Assembly (NCBI GenBank): GCA_002837415.1 | Contig: PJCV01000003.1 | Span: 186,001 to 250,000 of the forward strand | Origin: Actinomycetales bacterium SN12 | GTDB lineage: Bacteria > Actinomycetota > Actinomycetes > Actinomycetales > Microbacteriaceae | Direction: 5' to 3' | DNA: 64,000 nt | Part shown: in pieces, positions 7,588 to 16,118 of the stretch | How the letters are laid out: every line of letters begins with the position of its first letter | Position numbering within the stretch: position 1 is the first letter of the stretch | Position numbers and translations under genes: made by a program | Notes under the pieces: model-generated | Told to the model about the DNA's origin: nothing | Databases searched by the model: none | The model's input: the letters and a program-made list of their open reading frames with translations, nothing else

Positions 7588-8823
7588 TCACGCGCCCGTC
7601 GCGACCAGCCAGAGCAGCACCGCGTTCAGGGCGATCAGCAGCGCGGCGAAGACGACGCCGAGCACCGTGGTGATCGTGCGGTTCGCGTGCTCGCCCAGCG
7701 TGCGGCGCTGAGCGGTGAGCGCGAGCAGAGGGACGAGCGCGAACGGGATGCCGAACGACAGCACCACCTGGCTGAGCACGAGTGCGAGAGTCGGGTCGAA
7801 CCCGACGCCGAGGATCACCAGCGCCGGGATGAGCGTGACCAGTCGCCGTACGAGCACGGGAACCCGCACCGTCAGCAGCCCGTGCATGATCTCCGCGCCC
7901 GCGTAGGCGCCGACCGACGTCGACGCGAGACCGGATGCCAGCAGTCCGATCGCGAACAGCGTGCCGATGATGGGCCCGAGGGTCGCCGTGATCGCGGCGT
8001 GCGCGCCCTCGAGCGAGTCGGTGCCCTCGACGCCGGCGAGGTTGGCGGCGGCGAGCAGCAGGATCGCCAGGTTGACGGAGCCGGCGATGATCATGGCGAT
8101 CGTCACATCCCAGCGGGTGGCGGTGAGCAGCATCCGGATGCCGGGGCGACCCGCCTCGGAGGCGAACCGGTCGCGCGTCAGCGCGCTGTGCGCGTAGATC
8201 GCATGCGGCATGACGGTGGCGCCGAGGATGGATGCCGCGAGCAGCACCGATCCGCTGTCGGTGAAGCGCGGCAGCATGCCGCCGACGACCCCCGCAGGGT
8301 CGGGCGGCGCGACGAAGAGCCCCGCGATGAACCCGATCACGATGACCGCCATCAGGCCGATGATGACGAACTCGAAGTGCCGAGGCCCGCGGCGGGTCTG
8401 GATCGCGAGCAGCACGATCGAGACCGCCCCGGTGATGGCTCCGCCGAGCAGCAGGGGGATGCCGAAGAGCAGGTTCAAGGCGACGGCTCCGCCGAGCACC
8501 TCGGCGATGTCGGTGGCCATCGCGACGAGCTCGGCCTGCAGCCAGTACGCGCGTCGCGCCCAGCGGTTGCGGATGCGGATGCCCAGCACCTCGGGCAGGC
8601 TCTGGCCGGTGACGATGCCGAGCTTCGCCGAGAGGTACTGGATCAGCCAGGCCATGATGTTGCCGGCGACGACGACCCACACGAGCAGATAGCCGTAGCG
8701 GGCACCGGCGGTCATGTTGCTCGCGACGTTGCCGGGATCGAGGTAGGCGACCCCGGCGACGAGCGCAGGGCCGAGCAGCCAGACGCTCCGCATCCACGAT
8801 GCTGACCGCAAATTTTTCGGCAT
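7588..8823 (-). CDS. mntH: NRAMP-family manganese transporter
   Basis: Proton-coupled divalent metal importer with 411 residues and about eleven transmembrane helices. The metal-site motif of helix 1 is YLDPGNVASN, and helix 6 carries MPHAIYAHSAL. The middle has the conserved LVAMATDIAEVLGGAVAL. Three in-frame starts are possible (8838, 8823, 8793). I chose ATG 8823 because it gives the usual ~20 residues before the first helix. An AT-rich near-perfect palindrome (8812-8833) lies over this start and the likely -10 (TATTTT), so a bound repressor would block transcription. The MntR-type regulator encoded 500 bases away is the natural candidate. Confidence 0.9.
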   Translation of the reverse strand: MPKNLRSASWMRSVWLLGPALVAGVAYLDPGNVASNMTAGARYGYLLVWVVVAGNIMAWLIQYLSAKLGIVTGQSLPEVLGIRIRNRWARRAYWLQAELVAMATDIAEVLGGAVALNLLFGIPLLLGGAITGAVSIVLLAIQTRRGPRHFEFVIIGLMAVIVIGFIAGLFVAPPDPAGVVGGMLPRFTDSGSVLLAASILGATVMPHAIYAHSALTRDRFASEAGRPGIRMLLTATRWDVTIAMIIAGSVNLAILLLAAANLAGVEGTDSLEGAHAAITATLGPIIGTLFAIGLLASGLASTSVGAYAGAEIMHGLLTVRVPVLVRRLVTLIPALVILGVGFDPTLALVLSQVVLSFGIPFALVPLLALTAQRRTLGEHANRTITTVLGVVFAALLIALNAVLLWLVATGA

Positions 8824-8833
8824 GCCTAAAAAT
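8812..8833. promoter_or_regulatory. Likely MntR operator over the mntH start
   Basis: A 22-bp palindrome, ten of eleven pairs matched, centred between 8822 and 8823 with the core TTAGGCATGCC and long A/T flanks. The shape (T-rich, GGC/GCC, A-rich) resembles DtxR-family sites. It is among the most AT-rich spots in the window. Confidence 0.7.
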
Positions 8834-8854
8834 AGCACCCCGAGCTGGCGCGGC

Positions 8855-8860
8855 TACGCT
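8855..8860 (+). promoter_or_regulatory. -10 box TACGCT of the SpoU methyltransferase gene
   Basis: TACGCT, eight bases, then ATG at 8869. It is divergent from mntH, only about 25 bases from the palindrome. Confidence 0.5.
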
Positions 8861-8868
8861 GGAAGGCG

Positions 8869-9489
8869 ATGGAAGACACGGGCTCACAGACGCAGCCGGG
8901 GTACGGCGTCGGCCCGTGGCCGGGCGAGTGGCCGGCCGACGAGCGCTACGACCCGGAGCTGCTCGCGCACGGCGACACCCGCAACGTCATCGACCGATAC
9001 CGGTACTGGCGGATGGATGCCATCGTCGCCGACCTCGACACACACCGGCATCCGTTCCATGTCGCGATCGAGAACTGGCAGCACGATATGAACATCGGCT
9101 CGATCGTGCGCAGTGCCAATGCGTTCCTCGCCGATACGGTGCACATCATCGGACGCCGTCGCTGGAACAAGCGCGGCGCGATGGTGACCGACCGGTACCA
9201 GCACGTGGTGCATCACCCCGACGTCGAGTCGTTCACGGCGTGGGCGGCTGGGGAGGGCATCCCGATCATCGCCGTCGACAACGTCGGGGAAGCCGTGCCG
9301 GTCGACCGCGCGGATCTGCCCGAGAGCTGCGTGCTGCTCTTCGGTCAGGAGGGGCCCGGGCTGTCGGATGAGGCGCTGGCCGCGGCATCCGGGCACATCG
9401 AGATCACCCAGTACGGGTCGACCCGCTCGATCAATGCGAGCGCAGCTGCGGCGGTCGTCATGTACGAGTGGTGCCGCCGGTACGCCTGA
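8869..9489 (+). CDS. TrmH/SpoU-family RNA 2'-O-methyltransferase
   Basis: RNA ribose methyltransferase of the knotted SPOUT fold, 206 residues, using S-adenosylmethionine. All three SpoU motifs are present: NIGSIVRSANAF (motif 1, with the catalytic Arg), LLFGQEGPGLS (motif 2) and STRSINASAAAAVVMYEW (motif 3). The N-terminal ~60 residues are charged and acidic, without a recognisable RNA-binding domain. Whether the target is tRNA or rRNA cannot be told. It is divergent from mntH and not part of an operon. Confidence 0.88.
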   Translation: MEDTGSQTQPGYGVGPWPGEWPADERYDPELLAHGDTRNVIDRYRYWRMDAIVADLDTHRHPFHVAIENWQHDMNIGSIVRSANAFLADTVHIIGRRRWNKRGAMVTDRYQHVVHHPDVESFTAWAAGEGIPIIAVDNVGEAVPVDRADLPESCVLLFGQEGPGLSDEALAAASGHIEITQYGSTRSINASAAAAVVMYEWCRRYA

Positions 9490-9511
9490 GTGGATCACGT
9501 GCGCTTCCACT

Positions 9512-9533
9512 GAGACGCAGTCTCGCGTAAAAT
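9512..9533 (+). promoter_or_regulatory. Promoter and possible operator of the acyl-CoA dehydrogenase gene
   Basis: GAGAC-GCA-GTCTC (9512-9524) is a 5-bp inverted repeat directly before TAAAAT (9528-9533), a likely -10. A second GAGTCTCAC occurs downstream at about 9540. A repressor site is plausible but not shown. Confidence 0.4.
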
Positions 9534-9564
9534 GGGCCTGAGTCTCACCCGAATGGAGTGCACC

Positions 9565-11280
9565 ATGGCATCCGACTACGTCCCCCCGGTCGACGACTAC
9601 CGCTTCCTGTTCGGCGAGGCATTCGGCCTCGACCTTCCCGCGCGGTCGACCGGCGGCGCATTCACGGCCGAGGACGCCACCGAGATCATCGCCGGGGCCG
9701 GCGAGTTCGCGGCATCCGTCCTGGCGCCGCTCGAGACCAGTGGCGACCGCGAGGGCGCACGTCTCGAAGACGGTCAGGTGCGCCTGCCTGCCGGGTTCGC
9801 CGAGGCCTACCAGGCGTTCGTCGAGGCGGGCTGGGTCAGCGCCGAGGCGCCCGACTCCGCGGGCGGAGACGGCCTGTCCGGATCGATCCGCGCCGGTCTC
9901 GGCGAGATCTGGAACGCCTCCAACGCGGCCTTCGCGCTGTGCTGGCTGCTGACCGCCGGCCAGATCCACGCCCTCGACGCCGCGGCGTCCGACGAGATTC
10001 GGGAGATGTACCTGACCAAGCTCGTCTCCGGCGAGTGGACCGGCACGATGAACCTCACCGAGCCCGAGGCCGGCACCGACCTCGGCGCGATCCGCACCAC
10101 CGCCAGGCCGCGCGCCGACGGATCGTGGGGCGTCAGCGGCCAGAAGATCTTCATCACCTGGGGCGACCACGACGTCGCCGAGAACATCGTGCACCTCGTG
10201 CTGGCGCGCACGCCCGACGCCCCGGCCGGCGCCAAGGGCCTGTCGCTGTTCGTCGTGCCGAAGTTCCTGCCAGACGCCTCCGGTGCGCCGGGCGAGCGCA
10301 ACGCCGTCACCACGGTCGCGCTCGAGCACAAGCTCGGCATCCACGGCAGCCCGACCTGCGTGCTCGCCTACGAGGACGCGACCGGATACCTCGTCGGCGA
10401 GGTGGGCGGCGGACTCGCGGGCATGTTCGTGATGATGAATTCCGCCCGTGCGGGCATGGGCTTCCAGGCGACGGGCATCTCCGACCGCGCCTATCAGCAG
10501 GCCGTTGCCTACACGAACGACCGTCGCCAGGGCGCGGTGCTCGACCGTCCGGCCGGCGCGCCGATCGCCGAGCATCCCGATGTGCGCCGTCTGCTGCTGT
10601 CGATGCAGAGCCGACTGTTCGCCATGCGCGCGCTCGGCGTGTACGTGGGCGACCTGTTCGACCGGGCGGAGGCCGACGGCACCGGGGCGCTCGCCGAGTT
10701 CTTCGTGCCGATCCTCAAGGGGTGGGCGACGGAGGACGCGGTCGCGCTCACCAGCGATGCGATCCAGGTGCACGGCGGTATGGGCTTCATCGAGGAGACC
10801 GGGGTCGCACAGCACTACCGGGATGCCCGGATCATGCCGATCTACGAGGGCACCACGGCGATCCAGTCGAACGACCTCATCGGACGCAAGGTCATCCGCG
10901 ACGGCGGGGCCACCGCCGAGACGCTGTTCGCTCTCATCGAGGAGACCGTCGCCGCGTTGCGCGGTGTGGGCGACGACGTGGCGACGCGCACCGCCGGTCG
11001 CCTGGAGCGTGCGGTGGAAGCGGCTCGCCGGGCCACGGCATCCATCGTCGGCTTCGGCGCGACCCGCAACGCCTACGGCGTCAGCGTGCCGTACCTCATG
11101 CTTCTCGGGACCCTCGCCGGCGGATGGATGCACGGCCTCGCGGTCGCCGCTGTTCTGGCCCACGCGACTCCGGATGCCTCGGACGCGGCGCGCCTGGTCT
11201 CCGCCGACTTCTACGGCGCCCACCACCTGCCCCGCGTGCACATGCTCGCGGAAACTGTCGCCGCGGGCGAGGTGGGCTGA
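9565..11280 (+). CDS. Acyl-CoA dehydrogenase, long DmdC-like form
   Basis: FAD-dependent acyl-CoA dehydrogenase of 571 residues, longer than the classical ~390 because of the C-terminal extension found in the DmdC/FadE5-like group. Recognisable parts are [19 protein letters not shown] (flavin-contact region), [20 protein letters not shown], and the late stretch [38 protein letters not shown], where the catalytic Glu of the family (YEGTT) is present. The start ATG has GGAGTG six bases upstream. It stands alone, without a linked electron-transfer flavoprotein or thiolase, so the substrate chain length is open. Confidence 0.87.
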   Translation: MASDYVPPVDDYRFLFGEAFGLDLPARSTGGAFTAEDATEIIAGAGEFAASVLAPLETSGDREGARLEDGQVRLPAGFAEAYQAFVEAGWVSAEAPDSAGGDGLSGSIRAGLGEIWNASNAAFALCWLLTAGQIHALDAAASDEIREMYLTKLVSGEWTGTMNLTEPEAGTDLGAIRTTARPRADGSWGVSGQKIFITWGDHDVAENIVHLVLARTPDAPAGAKGLSLFVVPKFLPDASGAPGERNAVTTVALEHKLGIHGSPTCVLAYEDATGYLVGEVGGGLAGMFVMMNSARAGMGFQATGISDRAYQQAVAYTNDRRQGAVLDRPAGAPIAEHPDVRRLLLSMQSRLFAMRALGVYVGDLFDRAEADGTGALAEFFVPILKGWATEDAVALTSDAIQVHGGMGFIEETGVAQHYRDARIMPIYEGTTAIQSNDLIGRKVIRDGGATAETLFALIEETVAALRGVGDDVATRTAGRLERAVEAARRATASIVGFGATRNAYGVSVPYLMLLGTLAGGWMHGLAVAAVLAHATPDASDAARLVSADFYGAHHLPRVHMLAETVAAGEVG

Positions 11281-11305
11281 CCCTCACCCCGCGTGAGGGA
11301 CGGGG

Positions 11306-12646
11306 TCAGGCCGCGATACGGGTCCACGCGTCGGTGCGCACGCGCCAGCCCAGGGTGCCCAGCCGCGCGAGCAGGTACACCCCGAAGAACGCGACGGCCA
11401 GCCAGACGAGGCCGGCGGAGCCGTCGACACCGGTGGCGGCGATGATCCACAGCACTGGCAGGAACGGCACGAGGTTCAGCAGTCCCGCGATTGCGAGGTA
11501 GCGCGCGTCGTTCGCGCCCATCAGCACGCCGTCGAGAACGAACACGATCCCCGCGATGGGCTGTGCGACCGCGAGCACGAGGAACGCCGGCTGAACGAGT
11601 GCGCCGATCTCGGCATCCCCCGTGAAGACGATGCCCATGACTCCCGACAGTGCGGCGATGACGGCACCGACGATGACTCCGAACCACGCTCCCCAGGCGA
11701 CGGTGCGGCGCAGCACGCGGTGCACCTGGGCGACATCGCCGGAGCCGAGGCTCCTGCCGATCATCGCCTGCGCCGCGATCGCCAGCGCATCGAGCGCGAA
11801 TGCGGCTGTCGAGAAGATCGTGAAGGCGATCTGCCAGCCGGCGAGCTCCTGCGTGCCGATGCCGGTCGCGACGCCGACGGTGGCGAGCAGGGCGACGCGC
11901 AGGCTGACGGTGCGCAGGAACAGCCATCCGCCCGAACGGGCCGTGCCCCGGATGCCGTTGCGCTGTGCCCTCATCGATGCGCCGTGCTTGAGGGCGAGGC
12001 GTCGGATGACGACCACGTACGCCGCGACCATGCCCCACTGCGCGGCGACCGTGCCGAACGCGGAGCCGGCGATGCCCCAGCCGAGCCCGTAGATGAAGAT
12101 CCAGTTGAGCAGCGCGTTGGCGCCGAAGCCGAGACCGGCGATCCACAGCGGGGTCATGGTGTCCTGCATCCCGCGCAGCAGTCCGGTGGCGGCGAACACG
12201 ATGAGCATCGCGGGCAGGCCCCACATCGAGATGGTGAGGTAGGTCTGCGCCTCGGCAGAGACGGCGTCCGATGCCCCGAACGCGGCGACCAGCGCCGGGC
12301 TGGCGAGCGATCCGGCGACGGCGAGCACGGCGCCCAGCCCCAGGGCGAACCACATGCCGTCGATGCCGACGGAGACGGCGTCGCCGGGCTTGCCGGCTCC
12401 GAAGCGGCGGGCGACGGCGGGGGTGGTGGAGTACGCCAAAAAGATCATCAGGCCGACGATCGTCTGCAGCACGGCGCTGGCGATGCCGAGGCCGGCGAGC
12501 GGTGAGGTGCCGAGGTGGCCGACCATCACCGAGTCGAGGATGAGGAAGGCGGGCTCGGCGACGAGGGCGCCCAGCGCAGGCACGGCGAGCCGGAGGATCT
12601 CGCGGTTCAGCGACAGTGCGGGGGAGGGGGATGCGGTGGATGCCAC
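11306..12646 (-). CDS. MATE-family efflux transporter (DinF-like)
   Basis: Multidrug and toxin extrusion protein of 446 residues with two six-helix halves. The N-terminus LNREILRLAVPALGALVAEP, then DSVMVGHLGTSPLAGLGIA, is typical of the DinF branch. The second half begins around IGRSLGSGDVAQVHRVLRR. The GTG start at 12646 lies six bases after TAGGCT (12653-12658). It exports cationic or hydrophobic compounds using a Na+ or H+ gradient; which one is not visible. It is convergent with the acyl-CoA dehydrogenase gene, with 25 bases between them. Confidence 0.88.
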   Translation of the reverse strand: MASTASPSPALSLNREILRLAVPALGALVAEPAFLILDSVMVGHLGTSPLAGLGIASAVLQTIVGLMIFLAYSTTPAVARRFGAGKPGDAVSVGIDGMWFALGLGAVLAVAGSLASPALVAAFGASDAVSAEAQTYLTISMWGLPAMLIVFAATGLLRGMQDTMTPLWIAGLGFGANALLNWIFIYGLGWGIAGSAFGTVAAQWGMVAAYVVVIRRLALKHGASMRAQRNGIRGTARSGGWLFLRTVSLRVALLATVGVATGIGTQELAGWQIAFTIFSTAAFALDALAIAAQAMIGRSLGSGDVAQVHRVLRRTVAWGAWFGVIVGAVIAALSGVMGIVFTGDAEIGALVQPAFLVLAVAQPIAGIVFVLDGVLMGANDARYLAIAGLLNLVPFLPVLWIIAATGVDGSAGLVWLAVAFFGVYLLARLGTLGWRVRTDAWTRIAA

Positions 12647-12652
12647 CTCACG

Positions 12653-12658
12653 AGCCTA
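12653..12658 (-). promoter_or_regulatory. -10 box TAGGCT of the MATE gene (leaderless)
   Basis: TAGGCT, six bases (CGTGAG), then GTG at 12646. Confidence 0.6.
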
Positions 12659-12735
12659 TGGGGTGGTGCGGACGGGCTGTCTCGGTGCCGTGTGGTCCTC
12701 GCGGTTAGGCTGGTGACTTTGAGGAAGGACACCAC

Positions 12736-13323
12736 ATGACGTCTGCATCCGCATTCCGCATGCTCGTGCCCGTGGCCGCAGCGATCCTGCTCCTGGCGGG
12801 ATGCAGCGCCGAGGCGACTAATGCGACAGCCCAGAAGCCTGCGGCCAGCGCAGCCAGCACTGCCGCTCCGGATGCCTCATCGCACGCCGTGCTGGCGGAG
12901 GGCACCACCGACCTCGGCGAGAACGGTGTGATCACCTCGGTGGTCCGCTCGATCACCGCCGACGAGAAGGTGATGCACCTGCAGTACGCGCTCACACGCG
13001 ACGGCGGCGACAAGCCCCTGAGCTTCTTCGCACTCGGCATCGGCCACGCCCCCACGGTGACAGACCTCGCGAACCTCAAGGCCTACCGGCCGTTCTGCGC
13101 GGAGGGGAGCTGGACCGGCGATGGCAAGCAGAAGTGCACGTACACCGTGCTCGGCTCGGTGCCGCACTACGCGAACACCGACCTCGCGCCGGACGCGACG
13201 ATGGAGATCGGCGTGCTGCTGCCAGCGCCCGAGGGTCAGCCCGAGACGGTCGACGTCATCCTCGGAGATGGCTTACCCGGCTTCTCGGCGATCCCCGTCA
13301 CCTATGTCGACGACGCGCGATGA
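12736..13323 (+). CDS. Secreted lipoprotein, partner of the OmpA-like protein
   Basis: Protein of 195 residues with a lipoprotein signal (hydrophobic stretch VPVAAAILLLAGC, lipobox LLAGC, Cys at about 24), so it is anchored to the outer face of the membrane. A low-complexity Ala/Ser/Thr linker is followed by a compact domain of about 130 residues with two Cys (RPFCAEGSWTGDGKQKCT), possibly a disulphide. I do not recognise the fold; it looks beta-rich. A TAGGCT box lies about 30 bases upstream and the ribosome site is GGAAGGA. Its stop shares ATGA with the start of the OmpA-domain gene, so the two are expressed together. Confidence 0.8.
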   Translation: MTSASAFRMLVPVAAAILLLAGCSAEATNATAQKPAASAASTAAPDASSHAVLAEGTTDLGENGVITSVVRSITADEKVMHLQYALTRDGGDKPLSFFALGIGHAPTVTDLANLKAYRPFCAEGSWTGDGKQKCTYTVLGSVPHYANTDLAPDATMEIGVLLPAPEGQPETVDVILGDGLPGFSAIPVTYVDDAR

Positions 13324-13880
13324 CGCGGATCCACGCCATCGCCCTGGCGGCGGTGCTGGCTGCGCTCGTCGCGACGCCAGCGCACGCCTCCACGGATGAA
13401 GACTCCTACCTCGACGCCGAGATCACACAGGCCATGATCGAGGCCTCGACGATCGATCTCGATGCGCGCGCCTCGACGATCGATCTCGACGCGGCCGACG
13501 CCACGATCGAGCTCGAGCAGGCGATCGAGGAGCGCGAGCACCGCACCGTGCGCCTGACGTCCGACCTACTGTTCGCGTTCGACTCCGCAGACCTCACCGA
13601 GGCCGCCCGCGGTGCGGTCGCCGACCTCGCGGCCGGCATCCCCGACGGGGCGGCCGTCTCGGTCGACGGACATACCGATTCGATCGGCGACGGCGCCTAC
13701 AACGACGACCTTTCCCGGCGTCGGGCCGACGCTGTCGCTACTGTGCTGGCGGAGGCCCGACCGGATCTCGGACTCACCGTCAGCGGGCACGGGGAGCGGG
13801 AGCTGCTCGTCAAGGAAGGCGAGGGCGACCAGGCCCCGAACCGCCGCGTCGAGGTCGGTTTCGATACGCCGCGACGCTGA
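13320..13880 (+). CDS. Secreted OmpA-domain protein
   Basis: Protein of 186 residues. A Sec signal peptide (IHAIALAAVLAALVATPAHA, cleavage near 24) is followed by an acidic stretch with two copies of ASTIDLDA (nine-residue period). An OmpA C-terminal domain comes next, which in known proteins binds peptidoglycan: FAFDSADLTEAARGAVADLA, VDGHTDSIGDGAYNDDLSRRRADAV, then NRRVEV. The start is fixed by the ATGA overlap with the lipoprotein gene. In this Gram-positive setting the protein should sit in the cell wall, perhaps together with the lipoprotein. Confidence 0.85.
   Translation: MTRIHAIALAAVLAALVATPAHASTDEDSYLDAEITQAMIEASTIDLDARASTIDLDAADATIELEQAIEEREHRTVRLTSDLLFAFDSADLTEAARGAVADLAAGIPDGAAVSVDGHTDSIGDGAYNDDLSRRRADAVATVLAEARPDLGLTVSGHGERELLVKEGEGDQAPNRRVEVGFDTPRR
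13443..13492. repeat. 27-bp-period direct repeat in the OmpA-domain gene
   Basis: Two 23-bp copies beginning GCCTCGACGATCGATCTCGA at 13443 and 13470 differ by one base. They encode the doubled ASTIDLDA. Confidence 0.8.
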
Positions 13881-13888
13881 TCTCTCCG

Positions 13889-13945
13889 CGGGTCAGCACA
13901 GCGCGGGGCGGCGGCACTCGCGACGCTCCATGCTGTGCTGGCCCG
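13889..13945. terminator. Stem-loop after the OmpA-domain gene
   Basis: The arms CGGGTCAGCACAGC (13889-13902) and 13932-13945 pair over 14 positions with one G-U pair, around a 29-base loop. It begins 9 bases after the stop codon. No T-run follows, so termination is likely but not certain. Confidence 0.5.
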
Positions 13946-14056
13946 ACAAGCGCGAATAAGGGAGTACTCGCCCCCAGTTGGCGCCGGACCTCGCAACTCG
14001 GAGAGCCATCGCGCATCGCGCCGCCCGCGTACCCTGGAATGACGGAGGTGCCTCCC

Positions 14057-14614
14057 ATGTCCGACGCGATGAGCGATGCCGCCCGGTACCGGGCCCGCCG
14101 CGATGCCGGCGACAGGGCCGAGAACGAGTCCGAGGCCGAAGCGCCGATGATGCTGGATGCCCAGAACAAGGCGGAATTCGTCGAGACCGCCGTCCAGCTT
14201 GCGATCCGCCGCGGCGAGTTCGACAATCTGCCCGGCGCGGGTAAGCCGCTCGAGGGGCTGGGCACGCATCACGATCCGGATTGGTGGATCCGTCGCAAGA
14301 TCGAGACCGAGAACCTCTCCGGTCTCGGTCCGCCCGCGCTCATGCTGCGGGTCGAGGAACGAGAGCTCGACGGTGAGCTCGATCAGCTCGGCCGCGAGGA
14401 AGACGTGCGCACCGTGCTCGAGGACTTCAACCGTCGCGTGATCGCTGCGCGACGGCAGCTGCTGGGCGGGCCGCCGGTCGTCACGCCGACCCGCGATATC
14501 GATACCGAGGTGGTCGCGTGGCGGGAGCGCCGTGCCGCCCGGCAGGCGGATGCCCGATCTGACGTGTCGATAGACGCCAAGCCCCGACGCGGCCGGCGAT
14601 GGGGGCGGCGCTGA
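14057..14614 (+). CDS. DUF1992 / DnaJ-homologue-like protein
   Basis: Cytoplasmic protein of 185 residues with a DUF1992 domain at about 35-115 (KAEFVETAVQLAIRRGEFDN, LPGAGKPL, then DPDWWIRRKIETEN). This domain occurs in DNAJC28-like proteins, but no J-domain HPD motif is present here. The rest is charged and ends in a basic tail (KPRRGRRWGRR). The start at 14057 has GGAGGTG seven bases upstream. The biochemical role of the family is unknown. Confidence 0.82.
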   Translation: MSDAMSDAARYRARRDAGDRAENESEAEAPMMLDAQNKAEFVETAVQLAIRRGEFDNLPGAGKPLEGLGTHHDPDWWIRRKIETENLSGLGPPALMLRVEERELDGELDQLGREEDVRTVLEDFNRRVIAARRQLLGGPPVVTPTRDIDTEVVAWRERRAARQADARSDVSIDAKPRRGRRWGRR

Positions 14615-14682
14615 GATCAGCCGATGATGGGGCGGGGGAAGGTCAGCGCCTGAGACGGCTCGCTCTCGATCGACGCCACGCC

Positions 14683-16086
14683 TCAGGCATCGACCCTCGG
14701 CGTCCGCACCACGCCCGTGGGCAGGTCTTCCGCTTCGTCGAACGCGACCTCGGGAGCCGGGCGGCGGAAGCCGCGCGTCAGCCACAGCAGATACAGCACG
14801 CCGACGGCCGCCCAGATCAGCCCGACGGTCATCGCCATCTGGTCAAGGCTCAGCCACAGCCACAGGTTGATGACGAAGCCGACGCCGGGCACGAGCGTCC
14901 AGGCGAGCACCGAACCCGGGGTGCTTTCCGCGCCGCGGTGGCGGGCCCAGAACGCGATCACCGACAGATTGACGAAGGCGAATGCGGTGAATGCGCCGAA
15001 GTTGATCAGCGAGGTCGCGGCGTTCAGGTCGAGCTTCAGCGCGGTCAGTGCGATCGCACCGACGACCACGATGTTGATGACCGGTGTTCCTAGACGCGGG
15101 TGCACGTAGCCGAACACCCTGCGCGGGATGATGCCGTCGCGTCCCATCGCGAACAGCAGACGCGAGGCGCTCAGCTGCGAGGCCAGACCCGACGACAGCA
15201 CCGATACCGTCGCGCCCGCCAGGAAGAACGTCTGGAACACGAGGCCACCGATGAACAGCGCGATGTAGGGCGATGCGCCCTCGATGTCGGGCGTGATCGC
15301 GGCCAGTGCATCGAGGTCAGGCACGAGGGTCTGCATCGCATAGGTGATGGTGACGAAGAACGCAGCTCCTAGCGCGGCGATCCACATGATCGCCCGCGGC
15401 ACCGTGCGACGCGGGTCGACGGTCTCCTCCGACAGCGTGGTCACGGCATCGAAGCCGAGGAAGGCGAGGGCGAGCACAGCCGCGCCGCCGACCAGGCTCG
15501 CCATGTCGGCGCTCACCGAGTAGAACGGCGCGAAGGTGAACGCGAGCGCGTTGTCGCTCGTGATCGCGCCGATGGTCAGCACGAGGAACACGACGGCCAG
15601 CAGTGCCTGGAACACGACCATGATCATGTTCGCTACCGCGCTGATGCGCACTCCGATGATGTTCAGCGCGGTGATGATCGTGATCAGCCCGACAATCCAC
15701 ACCCACTCTGGCACGTCGGGAAACGACGCCGAGAGGTAGATGCCGGCCAGCAGCGCATTGATCATCGGCAGGAACAGGTAGTCGAGCAGGGCGACCCAGC
15801 CGACCATGAACCCGACGGGTGCGCCGATCGTGCGCCGCGTGTAGGTGTAGGCCGAGCCCGCCGTCGGGTAGACGCGCACCATCTTCGCGTAGCTGAACGC
15901 GGTGAACAGCACCGCGATCGTGATGATGATGTACGACATGGGCACGTGACCCTTGGTCGCCTCGGAGACGATGCCGAACGTGTCGAATACGGCGAACGGC
16001 GACATGTACGCCAGTCCGATGAACACGACGTGCCTCTGTTTCAGGCTGCGGTGCAGGGCCGGAGCGGCGGATGCGGTGGTGGTCAT
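14683..16086 (-). CDS. APC-family amino acid/polyamine permease
   Basis: Inner-membrane permease of 467 residues with about twelve helices. The first helix region is HVVFIGLAYMSPFAVFDTFG, helix 2-3 has YAKMVRVYPTAGSAYTYTRR, and helix 6 has ALAFLGFDAVTTLSEETVDPRRTVPRA. These are features of the APC superfamily, closest in pattern to putrescine importers of the PuuP kind. The start at 16086 is chosen for GAGAGGT before the ATG; an open frame continues upstream through the amidase region but is not real. It lies 32 bases after the amidase gene and is the last gene of the agmatine operon, so polyamine or agmatine uptake is the inferred role. Confidence 0.83.
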   Translation of the reverse strand: MTTTASAAPALHRSLKQRHVVFIGLAYMSPFAVFDTFGIVSEATKGHVPMSYIIITIAVLFTAFSYAKMVRVYPTAGSAYTYTRRTIGAPVGFMVGWVALLDYLFLPMINALLAGIYLSASFPDVPEWVWIVGLITIITALNIIGVRISAVANMIMVVFQALLAVVFLVLTIGAITSDNALAFTFAPFYSVSADMASLVGGAAVLALAFLGFDAVTTLSEETVDPRRTVPRAIMWIAALGAAFFVTITYAMQTLVPDLDALAAITPDIEGASPYIALFIGGLVFQTFFLAGATVSVLSSGLASQLSASRLLFAMGRDGIIPRRVFGYVHPRLGTPVINIVVVGAIALTALKLDLNAATSLINFGAFTAFAFVNLSVIAFWARHRGAESTPGSVLAWTLVPGVGFVINLWLWLSLDQMAMTVGLIWAAVGVLYLLWLTRGFRRPAPEVAFDEAEDLPTGVVRTPRVDA

Positions 16087-16118
16087 GGTTACCTCTCTGT
16101 AAACCAGGGTGATGCGCG

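Noticed and set aside
8884..11241. A 785-codon open frame antisense to the SpoU and acyl-CoA dehydrogenase genes
   Set aside because: It is a shadow of high third-position GC. The protein is His/Arg/Gly/Asp-rich without any fold, while the plus strand encodes well-conserved motifs.
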